This document shows positions 53,449-63,096 of a DNA stretch of 64,000 nucleotides, piece after piece. The position numbers were made by a program, and so were the translations under genes. The notes below the pieces were generated by a model. That model made no database searches. It was not told where the DNA came from and saw nothing but the letters and a program-made list of their open reading frames with translations. Positions within the stretch are counted from its first letter, which is position 1, and the number at the start of each line of letters is the position of its first letter. The stretch comes from Holophaga sp. (GTDB lineage Bacteria > Acidobacteriota > Holophagae > Holophagales > Holophagaceae), in assembly GCA_016715205.1 (NCBI GenBank), contig JADKBC010000011.1, positions 1 through 64,000 of the forward strand. Direction: 5' to 3'.

Positions 53449-54558
53449 ATGAAAACCCCACCTTTCCTTGCTGTCTGCGCGCTTCTTGTCAGCGGTTTGC
53501 TGGCCACGGCTTGTGGGGGCGGCCCCACCGGCGCCGGTCCGGTGGATCCCCATACCAACCCTGTTGCGGGCCCCCCTGCGGGGAATCCCAATGGGCACTT
53601 TCCCGTTCCCACCCAGGCCCAGGCTCAGGATGTTTCGGTGCCCAACCATGTGATCGGCACGGGTACACCCGAGAGTTGTACGGCAGAAGCTTTCATCGCA
53701 GCGGTGGCGCTGGGTGGCAAGATCACCTTCAATGGCGGCCCCAATCCCTTTACCATCACGCTTCCCCGCCCGGCCAAGGTGTTCAACAACATGCCCGATC
53801 TGGTGATCGATGGCGGTGGCTTGGTAACCCTGAGCGGCGGCGGTGCCACCCGCATTCTGTACATGAACACGTGCGATCAGAACCAAGTGTGGACCACGAA
53901 TCATTGCCAGGATCAGGAACATCCTCAGCTCACCGTACAGAATCTGACCTTCATCGATGGCAATTCGAAAAACGAAAGTGATGTCGATAATCGAGGCGGT
54001 GGCGGTGCCATCTGGGTGCGCGGCGGGCGATTCAAGGTGGTCAACTGCCGGTTCTTCAACAATGTCTGTGCCAGCGAAGGGCCCGATGTGGGAGGCGCCG
54101 CGATTCGCGTCTTCAGCCAGTATCAGGGGTTGCCGGTCTACGTGGTGAATAGCACCTTTGGCGGTGCTGCGGGCTACGGCAACACAGGCGCCAACGGGGG
54201 TGGCATCAGCAGCATCGGTGTTTCCTGGTCCATCTACAACAGTCTGTTTTCCTATAATCGCGCCATCGGGAATGGCGGTAATCCGGCTGCGGCGGGCACC
54301 CCCGGGGGTGGCAGCGGCGGTGCCATCTATAACGATGGCAACACCATGTCGCTGGCTCTGTACGGAACGTTGCTGGAGCAGAACCAAGTGAATGCGTTTG
54401 GCTCGGCCATCTTTTTTGTCACCAACAATCACTTGGGTGATTTGCACATCGAGGATTCGGTGATCCGTCACAACCTCGGTGGTTCCTGGTACACCTTGCC
54501 CGGGATTTCCATGCACAGCGACACGCCCCGGGTGATCATCAACTCCACCATCGAGTAG
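53449..54558 (+). CDS. Lipoprotein with right-handed beta-helix repeats
   Basis: 369 residues with the lipobox LLATACGGG. The mature part has repeating segments such as TVQNLTFIDGNSKN, FKVVNCRFFNNVCASEG, YVVNSTFGGAAGYGNTG, WSIYNSLFSYNRAIGNG and LALYGTLLEQNQVNAFG, typical of parallel beta-helix (pectate-lyase-like) proteins. No catalytic residues are recognised. Its role may be in adhesion or polysaccharide binding. The ATG at 53449 fits the signal peptide start. Confidence 0.75.
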   Translation: MKTPPFLAVCALLVSGLLATACGGGPTGAGPVDPHTNPVAGPPAGNPNGHFPVPTQAQAQDVSVPNHVIGTGTPESCTAEAFIAAVALGGKITFNGGPNPFTITLPRPAKVFNNMPDLVIDGGGLVTLSGGGATRILYMNTCDQNQVWTTNHCQDQEHPQLTVQNLTFIDGNSKNESDVDNRGGGGAIWVRGGRFKVVNCRFFNNVCASEGPDVGGAAIRVFSQYQGLPVYVVNSTFGGAAGYGNTGANGGGISSIGVSWSIYNSLFSYNRAIGNGGNPAAAGTPGGGSGGAIYNDGNTMSLALYGTLLEQNQVNAFGSAIFFVTNNHLGDLHIEDSVIRHNLGGSWYTLPGISMHSDTPRVIINSTIE

Positions 54559-54675
54559 GGGACAACGCGAAAAAGGCGAGGGCAGGTTCGGTTCCAGTGG
54601 GGCTGAATCACGGCGTTGCCTGAAGGGGAAGTCGGTCCCGAAAACCCCCGCACCTCTCCGGCCAATTTTTTCGGC

Positions 54676-56358
54676 TCAGTGAATAACCCAATCACTCTCT
54701 TTCATAAACCCGTGCAGGCTGCCCTTGGGCATGCGCACTACGTAACAGCCTCGTGAGAGATGGCGTTGGCCTGGACCAAAGCTCAGGCGTTCGTAGTCGG
54801 ATTCATCGTCGTCCATCATGCGAGTGAAAGCGTCCAGCAGGTTATCGCGGTAGAAATTGCGCTCCATGCGTGTAACCGCTTCCGCAAGGGCTTTCATGGC
54901 CACAAAGGCCCGGGAGCGCACGCGTCGATGGGTATCCCCGGCGACCAGGCTCACCTTGGCAAGGCTTTCTGGAGAGGTGCCTTCGGGGGCTTTCATGGAG
55001 GTCGGTGGTCGGAACAGGCGAAACGGATAGGTCAACCAGGTACGATCCCGGGCTGCCTGGGGCAATTTCCAGAGGTGTTGTTCCAGCAAACTGGTTGACA
55101 TCATGACCATTGCCTTGGGATTTCGGGTGTACGCCGCCAAGTTCGGAAAGGCCTCCTTTCCCGTCCACAGCAACAGGATGGGATCGCCCTTTCCCTTGAA
55201 GGCATTCGCCAGACGCTGAACCTGAGGCTGCTCGCCTTTTCGCAACTGCACCGTTTGGACGGGCCCATGGCCCCGCTCTGACCAGCCACTGATGAAGCCC
55301 TTTGCCACGGCCCTGGCTGCCGGTGTATCCGCCACTACTTGCAGCACGGGGCGACGGGTGCTGGCCTCTCCCTGACCCGAGAGAAAGGCTGCGGCTGCTT
55401 CGCCTTCCTGGAAGGGGCCCTTGGAAAAATAGAGAGTGTAGCCACCCGAGCTTTCCAACTGGGGCAGGTCGGCCAAGGGGAGAATGCAGGGGAGTTGGTG
55501 CGCTTCGCAAAAGGCATGGATCGGCGCCCAGGGACGGGAGGAGAGACCGCTCACCAGGGCGAAAACAGGGTTTCTGCGGTAATGCGCTTCCAACTGCGCG
55601 GGCCATCCGGAGGCGGGGCCTTTCAGTTCCCAGACCGACAGGGACCATTCCCTGAAGGCCAAGGCGCCTTCCTTGGCGGCCAGGGAACGGTAGCCCCGGG
55701 TTTCCCGGTTGGCCCCTTGCCGGTTGTGGATGTCAAAGCGGTAAGAAAGCACCTCCAGAAAATCTTGCCGATCCTCCGCACTGACTTCATCTGTGATGAC
55801 GGTAGCAAAGCTCAGGGTGGTGCTATTAACACCTGGGGACGGGGTTGCGGAGAGCTGCTTGAGGTAGCGCACGAGGATGTCGGCGTCGGCTGGGGAAAGG
55901 GGGTAGCGGGGCATGACCTGATTGAAGGTTCGGCCCGTGGGGTCCACACCCTGGGTGATGGCACGGGCCAACTCCGCGTCCGTGTAGGCGGGGCGACGCA
56001 GAACATGGCGGATCTGCTCAGGCAGGTCCTTGCGCTCCTCGCCCACGAGGGCGGGATGGTACCGAAACCAGGGCCGGAATAGCTTTTCGGCGTTGGTGGG
56101 AGGCGTTACCACCCCGCCTTCTTCCGAACCTAATCCCGCCTGCAGGTGGCAACTGGCGCAGGCGTAGGTGACTCCTGCCACCGGTGAGTTTCCAGAGGCC
56201 GCGGCGTTCATGGGCTTACCGGAGGGCAGAATGCCCTCCCGATACATGCGCTCCCCCTGGCGCAGCGCCACAACCTGATCTGCGTTCGGCGGTGTCGCCT
56301 GGGGCCAATGGCCAGGATTAAGGGGAAGACCAAAAGGTAACCAAAACCGCGCACCCAT
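54676..56358 (-). CDS. Cytochrome c fused to periplasmic-binding-like domain (frameshift at N-terminus)
   Basis: 560 residues in the open frame. A cytochrome c domain comes first (CASCH at ~67-71; axial Met likely in NQVMPRYPLSPADADILVRY). From ~185 on, the fold looks like a Leu/Ile/Val-type periplasmic-binding protein (NPVFALVSGLSSRPWAPIHA; QLPCILPLADLPQLESSGGY; RPVLQVVADTPAARAVAKGF; DPILLLWTGKEAFPNLAAYT). The first ~19 residues are not a signal peptide, while the other frame just upstream encodes FGYLLVFPLILAIG; a one- or two-base indel near 56310 would join them. It may be a redox-linked sensor or carrier acting with the neighbouring multicopper oxidase. Confidence 0.7.
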   Translation of the reverse strand: MGARFWLPFGLPLNPGHWPQATPPNADQVVALRQGERMYREGILPSGKPMNAAASGNSPVAGVTYACASCHLQAGLGSEEGGVVTPPTNAEKLFRPWFRYHPALVGEERKDLPEQIRHVLRRPAYTDAELARAITQGVDPTGRTFNQVMPRYPLSPADADILVRYLKQLSATPSPGVNSTTLSFATVITDEVSAEDRQDFLEVLSYRFDIHNRQGANRETRGYRSLAAKEGALAFREWSLSVWELKGPASGWPAQLEAHYRRNPVFALVSGLSSRPWAPIHAFCEAHQLPCILPLADLPQLESSGGYTLYFSKGPFQEGEAAAAFLSGQGEASTRRPVLQVVADTPAARAVAKGFISGWSERGHGPVQTVQLRKGEQPQVQRLANAFKGKGDPILLLWTGKEAFPNLAAYTRNPKAMVMMSTSLLEQHLWKLPQAARDRTWLTYPFRLFRPPTSMKAPEGTSPESLAKVSLVAGDTHRRVRSRAFVAMKALAEAVTRMERNFYRDNLLDAFTRMMDDDESDYERLSFGPGQRHLSRGCYVVRMPKGSLHGFMKESDWVIH

Positions 56359-56487
56359 TGCCGAAACCGATGCCTGAATTTGGATTCTCTCTTTAGGAAA
56401 TGAAAAGAGGCATTGGGCCAGCTGCGACCCGTAGGGTGGTGAGGGGAGTTTCGGACATTCATGGTTGCCTCTGGACCCGCTTCATCC

Positions 56488-56895
56488 TCAGCGGGTCATT
56501 TCCAGAACCGTTCGATCCTGCTTCTTGGACAAGGAAGGGGAATCGTAGTCCAGGATGGCAGTGCCCGAAATTCGGCTGGAATTTCTGACCCGCGCCAACA
56601 GGGTTACGGCGAGCCCTCGGGTGGGCGGCGAGGTCAGCCGTAATTTGCCGCCCACGAAGGTTCCCTTTAGAACCAGTGGAGAACGGAATTTTGGCATCAA
56701 CAGGGTGCCATCCACCTTCTTCCCGGTTTGGTGCAGGGTGATGATCAGATCCTTCAGCGACAATCCGGTGGAAGCCAGCAGAAAGCTGGCCTTCCAGGTG
56801 CCGCTCAGATCGATGCTTGCCTTCGGAGGTGTCGCGCAGACCAGAGGGGTGGCCAATAGCATCGCGAGGCAGCAGGAACCCAGAATCGAACGCAT
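56488..56895 (-). CDS. Small secreted beta-rich protein
   Basis: 135 residues with a signal peptide (MRSILGSCCLAMLLATPLVC). The mature part (IDLSGTWKASFLLASTGLSL; TLHQTGKKVDGTLLMPKF; LKGTFVGGKLRLTSPPTRGL) looks like a lipocalin-like barrel of unknown function. The ATG at 56895 has AGGGAG upstream. It lies 67 bases after the multicopper oxidase and 129 before the cytochrome gene. Confidence 0.65.
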   Translation of the reverse strand: MRSILGSCCLAMLLATPLVCATPPKASIDLSGTWKASFLLASTGLSLKDLIITLHQTGKKVDGTLLMPKFRSPLVLKGTFVGGKLRLTSPPTRGLAVTLLARVRNSSRISGTAILDYDSPSLSKKQDRTVLEMTR

Positions 56896-56962
56896 GCGAA
56901 TCACTCCCTGAACAACAAGGGCCGGTTTGGGCCGGCCCCTGCCTTCGGTGGTTGAATTTAAA

Positions 56963-59173
56963 TTAATTGCCGTGGCCAGCGGGCACAACGAGGAAGGAAC
57001 GCATCATCTCGTTTTCCTCATGGGACAGAATGTGGCAGTGCCACATGTAGGCACCCAGGGCACTGAACTTCGCCCGCACCCGGACGTACCCGGGATGCAC
57101 CACTGGGGAACTGGATTCAAGGGGAGAAGCGGCTGGGGGCACCATGACCGTGTCCTTCCACACCTTGATTTCGTTGGCGGAGACTCGATAGAGCGAGCCT
57201 GGCAGCGCCGAGTTTGCGGGGTCGCCGGGCTCGGCGTTGGGAATGAAGGCGTCGTGGGTGGAAACCTTGGGCAGGGCAAAGCTATCCGCAGGGGTATAGG
57301 CATTGGGATAGGTCACGTTATCCACATACCCTTTTTCGATGACTTCGAATTTGGTCAAGTGGATGTGCATGGGGTGGACATCGGGGGTCGCGTTGATGAA
57401 CACCCACTCTTCGACGCTGTCCAGTTCCGGTTTCTCTGTGATGGGGGCACGGAACATCTTGTCGTTCAACAGCAGGATGGTGCGGAAGGACACCAAACCG
57501 CTGGTGGGGTCCAGGAACGCGTAAACGGGGTCTTTGCGTTCCTGCATATCCACCAGGCGCGGGGCAGACCGGGTGGGCGTAAGGTGAGGATAGGCGCCGT
57601 AAGGCACCAGAGACGTGCGTACCGAAGTGGCAGGGCCCGCGGCAGCCATCAGGAGAGACGGCGTGCCCGTGGTGTTTGCCACCTTGAAGAGCATGATGCG
57701 GCCCGTGAGCTTGGGATCCAATGTTTCCGCGTCGGTGGCAGCTTGACCAAACTCGCCGCTGAAGGGGGCGGGGCAATCGTTGCGCAACACGATGTTGCGG
57801 CCCTTGAAAACGGGGTGTCCAAAGTCCACGAGAATATCGGCACGACTGCCATTGGGCAGCAAGAGGCCTTCGTTGCCAGGGCCTGTAGCCACATCCACGG
57901 CGGCATCGGCATAGCCCTGCTCGGCGGCGATCTGTACCACCGGCCAGGTGAGGGTTGGGGCGGCGTCATGGGCGACATCGGGGGTGATGATTTCGCCAGT
58001 GTCAGCATCCTGGAACCACATGTTGTACATCCGGGAATCGGAACCGTTGACGATGCGGAACCGGTAGAGCTGAGTCTTCACATTCTTGTACGGCCACGCC
58101 TTGCCATTCACCACGATCACGTTGCCCCACATTTCGGGGCGGATGCTGGCCAGCGCATTGCCATTGCTGTCGTGCAGCGCGTTGTAGGTGTAGACACCCA
58201 GATTCACAAAGGTGGGAAACACCAATGCACCGTCTTCGGTAAAGGCCTTGTCCTGGATGACGATGGGCAGATCGAACTCGTCCGACTGCAGACTGGGTAC
58301 CACGGGATTGGCATAGCGGCCCTTGGGCAGGGAGGCTAACACGCCGGTACCTTCAACAACCGGATCCTTAATCACATAAAAAGCAGCAACGCCCGCGTAG
58401 GCATCTAGTCGTGTGATGCCCATGGAATGATCGTGGAACCAGAGTGTGGCGGCTTCCTGGGTGTTGGGGTAAGTGTATGGGGGCAGTTGGTTCGTGGCTG
58501 CGCGGCCAGGGAAGCCAGTGGAAGGATCAGCCGCCTTGGCCCATTTCGCTTGCACTGCTGGATCGTTGGTGACCCAGGCATCGGGATGACCATCGGAGGT
58601 GTAGGGAATTTCCCCGCCATGGAGATGGGTGGTCATGCGGCATTCGGGTTCGCCCTCGTCTGTGCCATCCAGGGTGTAATCCAACTGAAGGAGGTGCTTG
58701 GTCAGATATGGACCGGTACCCATCACGCCGCCCACTTCTTCCCGCAGGTTGTTGATGTAATTGAAGGTCAATGTTGTGTCTTTGGTGGCTTCCACAGTGG
58801 GGCCGTAGATACCAAGGAAGGCACCATTGATGTCATAACCCCAGGTCTTAGTGACGATCGGTAGCGCTGTGAGTGGATTCTTAAGAATTCCACCCTCTCG
58901 ATCGCGCAGCCCAAAATCCCAGGTCCCTTGTCGCTTGTTCACGGTGTAGGTGGTTGGTGAGGAGGGGCTTTTGGGGGCGATGGGGATTTCCACAAAGGCG
59001 TTGGCGAACTGCTGCAGCTTTTCCGGGTTCAAAGGGTTGTAGATGGGTGTGGGACCGGGCGGAGGCGCGGCGGCGGTGGGGGCAACACTGCTGCCTCCGC
59101 AGCCATCCAGCAGCACCAGGGCAAGGGCGCTGCCGAGCAGGCTGAAGCAAAGAGGACGGGGTCGAGCGCTCAT
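56963..59173 (-). CDS. Multicopper oxidase lipoprotein
   Basis: 736 residues. The lipobox LLDGCGGS anchors it in the outer or inner membrane. The four copper-binding His clusters are present: TTHLHGGE, WFHDHSMG, HPMHIHLTKFEV and MWHCHILSHEENEMM, the last with the type 1 Cys and Met. It is large for the CotA/bilirubin-oxidase-like class and recalls exported oxidases of metal-reducing bacteria. Likely substrates are metals or phenolics. The ATG at 59173 has AAGGAG upstream. Confidence 0.9.
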   Translation of the reverse strand: MSARPRPLCFSLLGSALALVLLDGCGGSSVAPTAAAPPPGPTPIYNPLNPEKLQQFANAFVEIPIAPKSPSSPTTYTVNKRQGTWDFGLRDREGGILKNPLTALPIVTKTWGYDINGAFLGIYGPTVEATKDTTLTFNYINNLREEVGGVMGTGPYLTKHLLQLDYTLDGTDEGEPECRMTTHLHGGEIPYTSDGHPDAWVTNDPAVQAKWAKAADPSTGFPGRAATNQLPPYTYPNTQEAATLWFHDHSMGITRLDAYAGVAAFYVIKDPVVEGTGVLASLPKGRYANPVVPSLQSDEFDLPIVIQDKAFTEDGALVFPTFVNLGVYTYNALHDSNGNALASIRPEMWGNVIVVNGKAWPYKNVKTQLYRFRIVNGSDSRMYNMWFQDADTGEIITPDVAHDAAPTLTWPVVQIAAEQGYADAAVDVATGPGNEGLLLPNGSRADILVDFGHPVFKGRNIVLRNDCPAPFSGEFGQAATDAETLDPKLTGRIMLFKVANTTGTPSLLMAAAGPATSVRTSLVPYGAYPHLTPTRSAPRLVDMQERKDPVYAFLDPTSGLVSFRTILLLNDKMFRAPITEKPELDSVEEWVFINATPDVHPMHIHLTKFEVIEKGYVDNVTYPNAYTPADSFALPKVSTHDAFIPNAEPGDPANSALPGSLYRVSANEIKVWKDTVMVPPAASPLESSSPVVHPGYVRVRAKFSALGAYMWHCHILSHEENEMMRSFLVVPAGHGN

Positions 59174-59552
59174 CACAACTCCTTGGGGGGACAAACGGTA
59201 CAAGGATCCAAAGGACCCCAGATGTCTTAGGCGATACTCATAACTTTCAATGCTGCAGGATTTGGAACAATGGGGGTTTCTCCTACTTCCGCCATGGGGA
59301 AACACCCAATCCGGACAAGGTGATATTGGGAAGATTTTGCGACCGCGTTGCAGGGAAGCACGACTGCGCCTTCCATGGGGCAGTGCGCAGCAAACAGGAA
59401 GATCCATGAACGGCGGCATCCAGGCTCGGTGTGGTTTTCCCCCAAAAAGCACGCAATCGAAATAAAAATTAATAAATTCAAATATTTCAAATAATTACGC
59501 CCATCATCAAAACGGCTCCGGCGTGCTTCTGGCGGAACCCGAAAGAGGATTT
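59174..59552. other. Intergenic region with AT-rich segment
   Basis: 379 bases between the multicopper oxidase start and the small ORF at 59553. An AT-rich patch (about 59456-59499) stands out in this GC-rich DNA and could hold promoter or UP elements for the small ORF. No convincing ORF is seen inside. Confidence 0.4.
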
Positions 59553-59690
59553 ATGTCCAACGACAAGAAACCCAAAAAAGCCAAGCCTCCCGTGGTCCAC
59601 GGGGCAACCTCCAGGGGCTCTGAACTCACCGGTCGGCTTGCTGAAACCACCAAGCCCTCCCCCTTGGCTCCTGCCAAAAAGAAAAAATAG
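59553..59690 (+). CDS. 45-residue Lys/Pro-rich small protein
   Basis: MSNDKKPKKAKPP... ending SPLAPAKKKK, with a GAAAGAGG ribosome site. It has basic ends, a neutral middle and no hydrophobic segment. It could be a nucleic-acid-associated peptide. No homologue is recognised; coding status rests on the ribosome site and the composition. Confidence 0.45.
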   Translation: MSNDKKPKKAKPPVVHGATSRGSELTGRLAETTKPSPLAPAKKKK

Positions 59691-59781
59691 CGTTCGAGCG
59701 GGGTGACCTCGCGGGTTGTTTGTCCTCATCGATGTGCATTCGGATCCTTTCTGGGTCCCATCAGGTGGGGCATCATGGCCC

Positions 59782-60294
59782 ATGCGCATCGCGATCCTCG
59801 GGAATTCAGGCTCCGGTAAATCCACGCTGGCCCGTCGGCTGGCGAAGCTGCATGAGCTGTCGTATCTAGATCTGGATACCGTGGCCTGGGAGCCAGGCAA
59901 GGTGGCCGTGCCCCGGGACCCAGCGGAAGCGGTGGCTGACGTCAGGGCTTTTTGTATCGCCCACGAAAAATGGGTGGTGGAAGGGTGCTACGAAGCCTTG
60001 GTAGAGGCCACACTCGCCCTTGCACCGCGATTGATCTTCCTGGATCCAGGCCTGGAAGCCTGTCTGGCGAACTGTTCCGCACGGCCCTGGGAACCCCACA
60101 AATACGCCTCCCAGAACGAGCAGGACGAAAAACTTGCCTTCCTGTTGTCCTGGGTCCGCGCGTATTACGTGCGAGAGGGCGATCTGTCCCGGGCTGCCCA
60201 CCTCGCGCTGTTTGAGACCTACCAGGGCGAAAAGCAAAGGATCTCTACTCAGGCGGATTCGATGGCGAACCTCGAGTTCGAATTCAGAAACTGA
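59782..60294 (+). CDS. P-loop small-molecule kinase (adenylate/shikimate kinase-like)
   Basis: 170 residues with Walker A GNSGSGKST at the start (MRIAILGNSGSGKSTLARRL), then DLDTVAWEPGKV and RLIFLDPGLEACLANCSARP. It resembles the FlaR/topology-modulation branch of adenylate-kinase-like ATPases; the substrate is unknown. The ATG at 59782 starts at the conserved beta strand; upstream ATG codons lack similarity. Confidence 0.75.
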   Translation: MRIAILGNSGSGKSTLARRLAKLHELSYLDLDTVAWEPGKVAVPRDPAEAVADVRAFCIAHEKWVVEGCYEALVEATLALAPRLIFLDPGLEACLANCSARPWEPHKYASQNEQDEKLAFLLSWVRAYYVREGDLSRAAHLALFETYQGEKQRISTQADSMANLEFEFRN

Positions 60295-60476
60295 AAAGGC
60301 GTTTTTGCATCGCGGAATGCGGCGATTTCAATGGCCAAGAAGATACGCGAAGCTGCCGCACGGTGGCCCCGAGGTGGTGAATTACCATTTCACCCCGATC
60401 TCGTTTCGGTTCGCCCCATGTGCGTAGGATCGAGATCGGCCACCTGGCATCCTGGGTTTCGTTTCGGGGGATTGCC

Positions 60477-61475
60477 ATGCTCCACGCCGTTTGCCGCACG
60501 CTTTTAATCGCTTTCATTCTTCCGGCCTTCGCCGCTGCCCAGGTACCCCAGTACCTCGGCCAACCTTTGCCAGGGGCCCTGGCCGTGCCCTTTGCGCCGG
60601 GGATTGTGAACACCGGCTTGGCCACCCGCGATATCACGCTGCTGCCCAATGGCTCGGTCCTGTATTTTGGCTTCTTCATGGCGGGGTTCAGTAAGGCAGT
60701 CATTGCGGAAATTCATCAGGAGGGCAAAGGCTGGTCGACGCCGGAGGTGGCGCCCTTTTCACGAGATGGGCGCTGGAAATACCTGGAACCCTGCATCAGC
60801 CCTGATGGCCAGCGCTTCTATTTTGTTTCGGATCGGCCCGAGAATCCCCAGGCCCACAAGCCGGCCCCCTTCGGAATCTGGATGATGGAACGGCAGGGCC
60901 AGACATGGGGGGAGCCCACCCGCCTGCCGCCTGCTGTGAATGGCACCGGCAACGTTTTTTACCCCACCATCACCCGCGATGGCACGCTGCATTTCCTCAA
61001 GGAAGAAGGACAGGGCGGATGGATCATGCGCTCCCACTGGAAGGCGGGCGCCTGGACTGAGGCCGAAAAATTGCCGCCGCCTTTCAATGCCGATGCGAGA
61101 CAGGCCAATCCCCGGGTAGATCCCGAGGGCCGCTACCTGTTGGTGCCCATGCTGGGCCGTGCGGATTCCCTGGGTGGCGCGGACTACTATGGCTATTTCA
61201 AACGGGAGGATGGCACCTGGACTGAACCAATCCATCTGGGGCCCACGGTGAACAGTGCCGCAGGCGACGAATACTCGATCAGCGTGAGCCCCGATGGCAA
61301 AGTGGTTTTCTTTGGCAGCAACAAATCCTTGCCAAGGTTGGAAGGCCGTCCCCTGCGTTTCGCGGAGCTCCTGGCCGAGCGCACCCAGCCCGGCAATGGC
61401 AACACCTCCTTGTGGTGGGTGGATGCCCGTTTCCTGGATGAAATCCGATTGCGAGCAACGAAGAGCGTGAACTAA
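60477..61475 (+). CDS. Secreted PD40-type beta-propeller protein
   Basis: 332 residues with a signal peptide (CRTLLIAFILPAFAAAQ). Repeats include EPCISPDGQRFYFVSDRPEN, YPTITRDGTLHFLKEEGQGG, NPRVDPEGRYLLVPMLG and SISVSPDGKVVFFGSNKS, the WD40-like PD40 motif of TolB-type propellers. It probably binds a ligand or protein in the periplasm. It is followed by the amidohydrolase after 108 bases. Confidence 0.75.
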   Translation: MLHAVCRTLLIAFILPAFAAAQVPQYLGQPLPGALAVPFAPGIVNTGLATRDITLLPNGSVLYFGFFMAGFSKAVIAEIHQEGKGWSTPEVAPFSRDGRWKYLEPCISPDGQRFYFVSDRPENPQAHKPAPFGIWMMERQGQTWGEPTRLPPAVNGTGNVFYPTITRDGTLHFLKEEGQGGWIMRSHWKAGAWTEAEKLPPPFNADARQANPRVDPEGRYLLVPMLGRADSLGGADYYGYFKREDGTWTEPIHLGPTVNSAAGDEYSISVSPDGKVVFFGSNKSLPRLEGRPLRFAELLAERTQPGNGNTSLWWVDARFLDEIRLRATKSVN

Positions 61476-61583
61476 GGATCGGCGCAATGGCATGGCTGGA
61501 CGCAGTTCCTGGCCATGCTGATTCCCCTTGCGGTGCTCCCGTGCGTGGCGGTAGCGTGGCACCCACGCCCGCAGGAGCCCCGC

Positions 61584-63053
61584 ATGTTCCCTTGCCGAAT
61601 AACCACCACCCTGGCGCTGCTGTTTTCAGCACTCCTGGAGGCCCAAACCACCCCAACGTTTTCGCCTGAAGTGCGTCAGTTCATCTGCGTGGATGCTCCG
61701 GTGGTGGCCCTGGTGCACGTACGGGTCGTGGATGGCACGGGAGCACCTGCCCAGGAAGATCAGACCTTGATTCTGCGCGATGGCCGCATCCAGGCCATGG
61801 GTTCGGCTGCCACCACCCATCCGCCCAAGGATGCCAAGGTGCTGGACCTCACGGGCCACACCGTGATCCCGGGGCTGGTGGGGATGCATAACCATCTCTT
61901 CTATACCGCCTCCATCCACAGCGATGACAAGGGCGCAGCCATGGCGCCAGGGCGACTCTTCGCGCAGATCGGTTTCACGGCGCCGCGCCTCTATCTGGCC
62001 TGTGGCGTCACCACCATTCGCACCACCGGCAGCTTGGAGCCCTACGCTGATCTCAACATCAAACGCCAGATCGATGAGGGTCGCTTGCCCGGCCCCAAAA
62101 TGGATGTGACCGGACCTTACCTGGAAGGCCTGGAGCCCGCCGTGCCGCAGATGCACGCCCTGAAAGGGCCGGACGAAGCCAAGCGTTTTGTGAATTTCTG
62201 GGGCGACGCGGGTGTCACGTCCTTCAAGGCCTACATGAACATCACCCGCGCGGATCTCGGCGCGGCGATCCAGGCTGCCCACGCCCGTGGGTTGAAAGTG
62301 ACGGGCCACCTGGGGTCGGTGACCTGGCCCGAGGCCATGGCCCTGGGCATCGACAATTTCGAGCATGGGCCGGTATTCACGGATACGGAATTCACGCCGG
62401 GTAAGGCGCCCGATGCCTGCCCCCCGGTGTCCGCATCCTGGGGCTCCTGGCTCAAGGTCGATGTGGCTGGGCCTGAGGTGCACGCGCTCATCCAGGCCTT
62501 GGTGGCCAAACGGGTGGCCATCACCTCCACCCTGCCGGTGTTCGAGTTGGGCGTGCCCGGACGACCGCCCTTGCCGCCTCGCATGCTGGCGGCCATGTCC
62601 GCCGAATCCAAGGCCAGCTACCTCGCCGCCCGGGCTCGGGTAAAAGTGGTGCCCAACGGCTCGGCCGAGGTGCTGCTCAAAAAGGAAATGGCCTTTGAAC
62701 TGGCCTTTGCCAAGGCTGGCGGCCTGTTGCTGGCGGGCCCTGATCCAACGGGCAGTGGCGGCGTGCTGCCGGGTTTCGGCGATCATCGCGAACTGGAACT
62801 GCTGGTAGAGGCCGGTTTCACCCCCGTGGAAGCCATCCACATCGCCACCGCCAATGGTGCGGCCTTCCTGGGCCGGTTGGATCGCATCGGCACCCTGGCA
62901 CCTGGTAAACAGGCGGATCTGGTGGTGGTGAAGGGCGATCCCTCGCGGCACATTGAGGACATCGAAAACGTGGTGACGGTCTTTAAGGATGGCCTTGGCT
63001 ATGACTCCGCCAAACTCATTGACGCCGTGCGGGGCCATGTGGGGATTCGGTAA
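61584..63053 (+). CDS. Secreted metal-dependent amidohydrolase
   Basis: 489 residues, signal peptide (RITTTLALLFSALLEAQ). The family pattern is clear: VRVVDGTGAPAQEDQTLILR, the HxH metal site GMHNHLF, a Lys in SFKAYMNITRADLGA, TGHLGSVT and DNFEHGPV with further histidines, GPDPTG for the last Asp, and the C-terminal LAPGKQADLVVVKGDPS. It likely hydrolyses amide or ester bonds of peptides or cyclic compounds; the substrate is unknown. A CAGGAG site precedes the ATG at 61584. Confidence 0.85.
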   Translation: MFPCRITTTLALLFSALLEAQTTPTFSPEVRQFICVDAPVVALVHVRVVDGTGAPAQEDQTLILRDGRIQAMGSAATTHPPKDAKVLDLTGHTVIPGLVGMHNHLFYTASIHSDDKGAAMAPGRLFAQIGFTAPRLYLACGVTTIRTTGSLEPYADLNIKRQIDEGRLPGPKMDVTGPYLEGLEPAVPQMHALKGPDEAKRFVNFWGDAGVTSFKAYMNITRADLGAAIQAAHARGLKVTGHLGSVTWPEAMALGIDNFEHGPVFTDTEFTPGKAPDACPPVSASWGSWLKVDVAGPEVHALIQALVAKRVAITSTLPVFELGVPGRPPLPPRMLAAMSAESKASYLAARARVKVVPNGSAEVLLKKEMAFELAFAKAGGLLLAGPDPTGSGGVLPGFGDHRELELLVEAGFTPVEAIHIATANGAAFLGRLDRIGTLAPGKQADLVVVKGDPSRHIEDIENVVTVFKDGLGYDSAKLIDAVRGHVGIR

Positions 63054-63096
63054 GGAAGGTGTTCCCACCAGGATTCCTGCAGGAAAAACCCTCGCC

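Noticed and set aside
53146..54516. 456-residue minus-strand open frame
   Set aside because: Antisense to comEC and the beta-helix lipoprotein; no recognisable domain.
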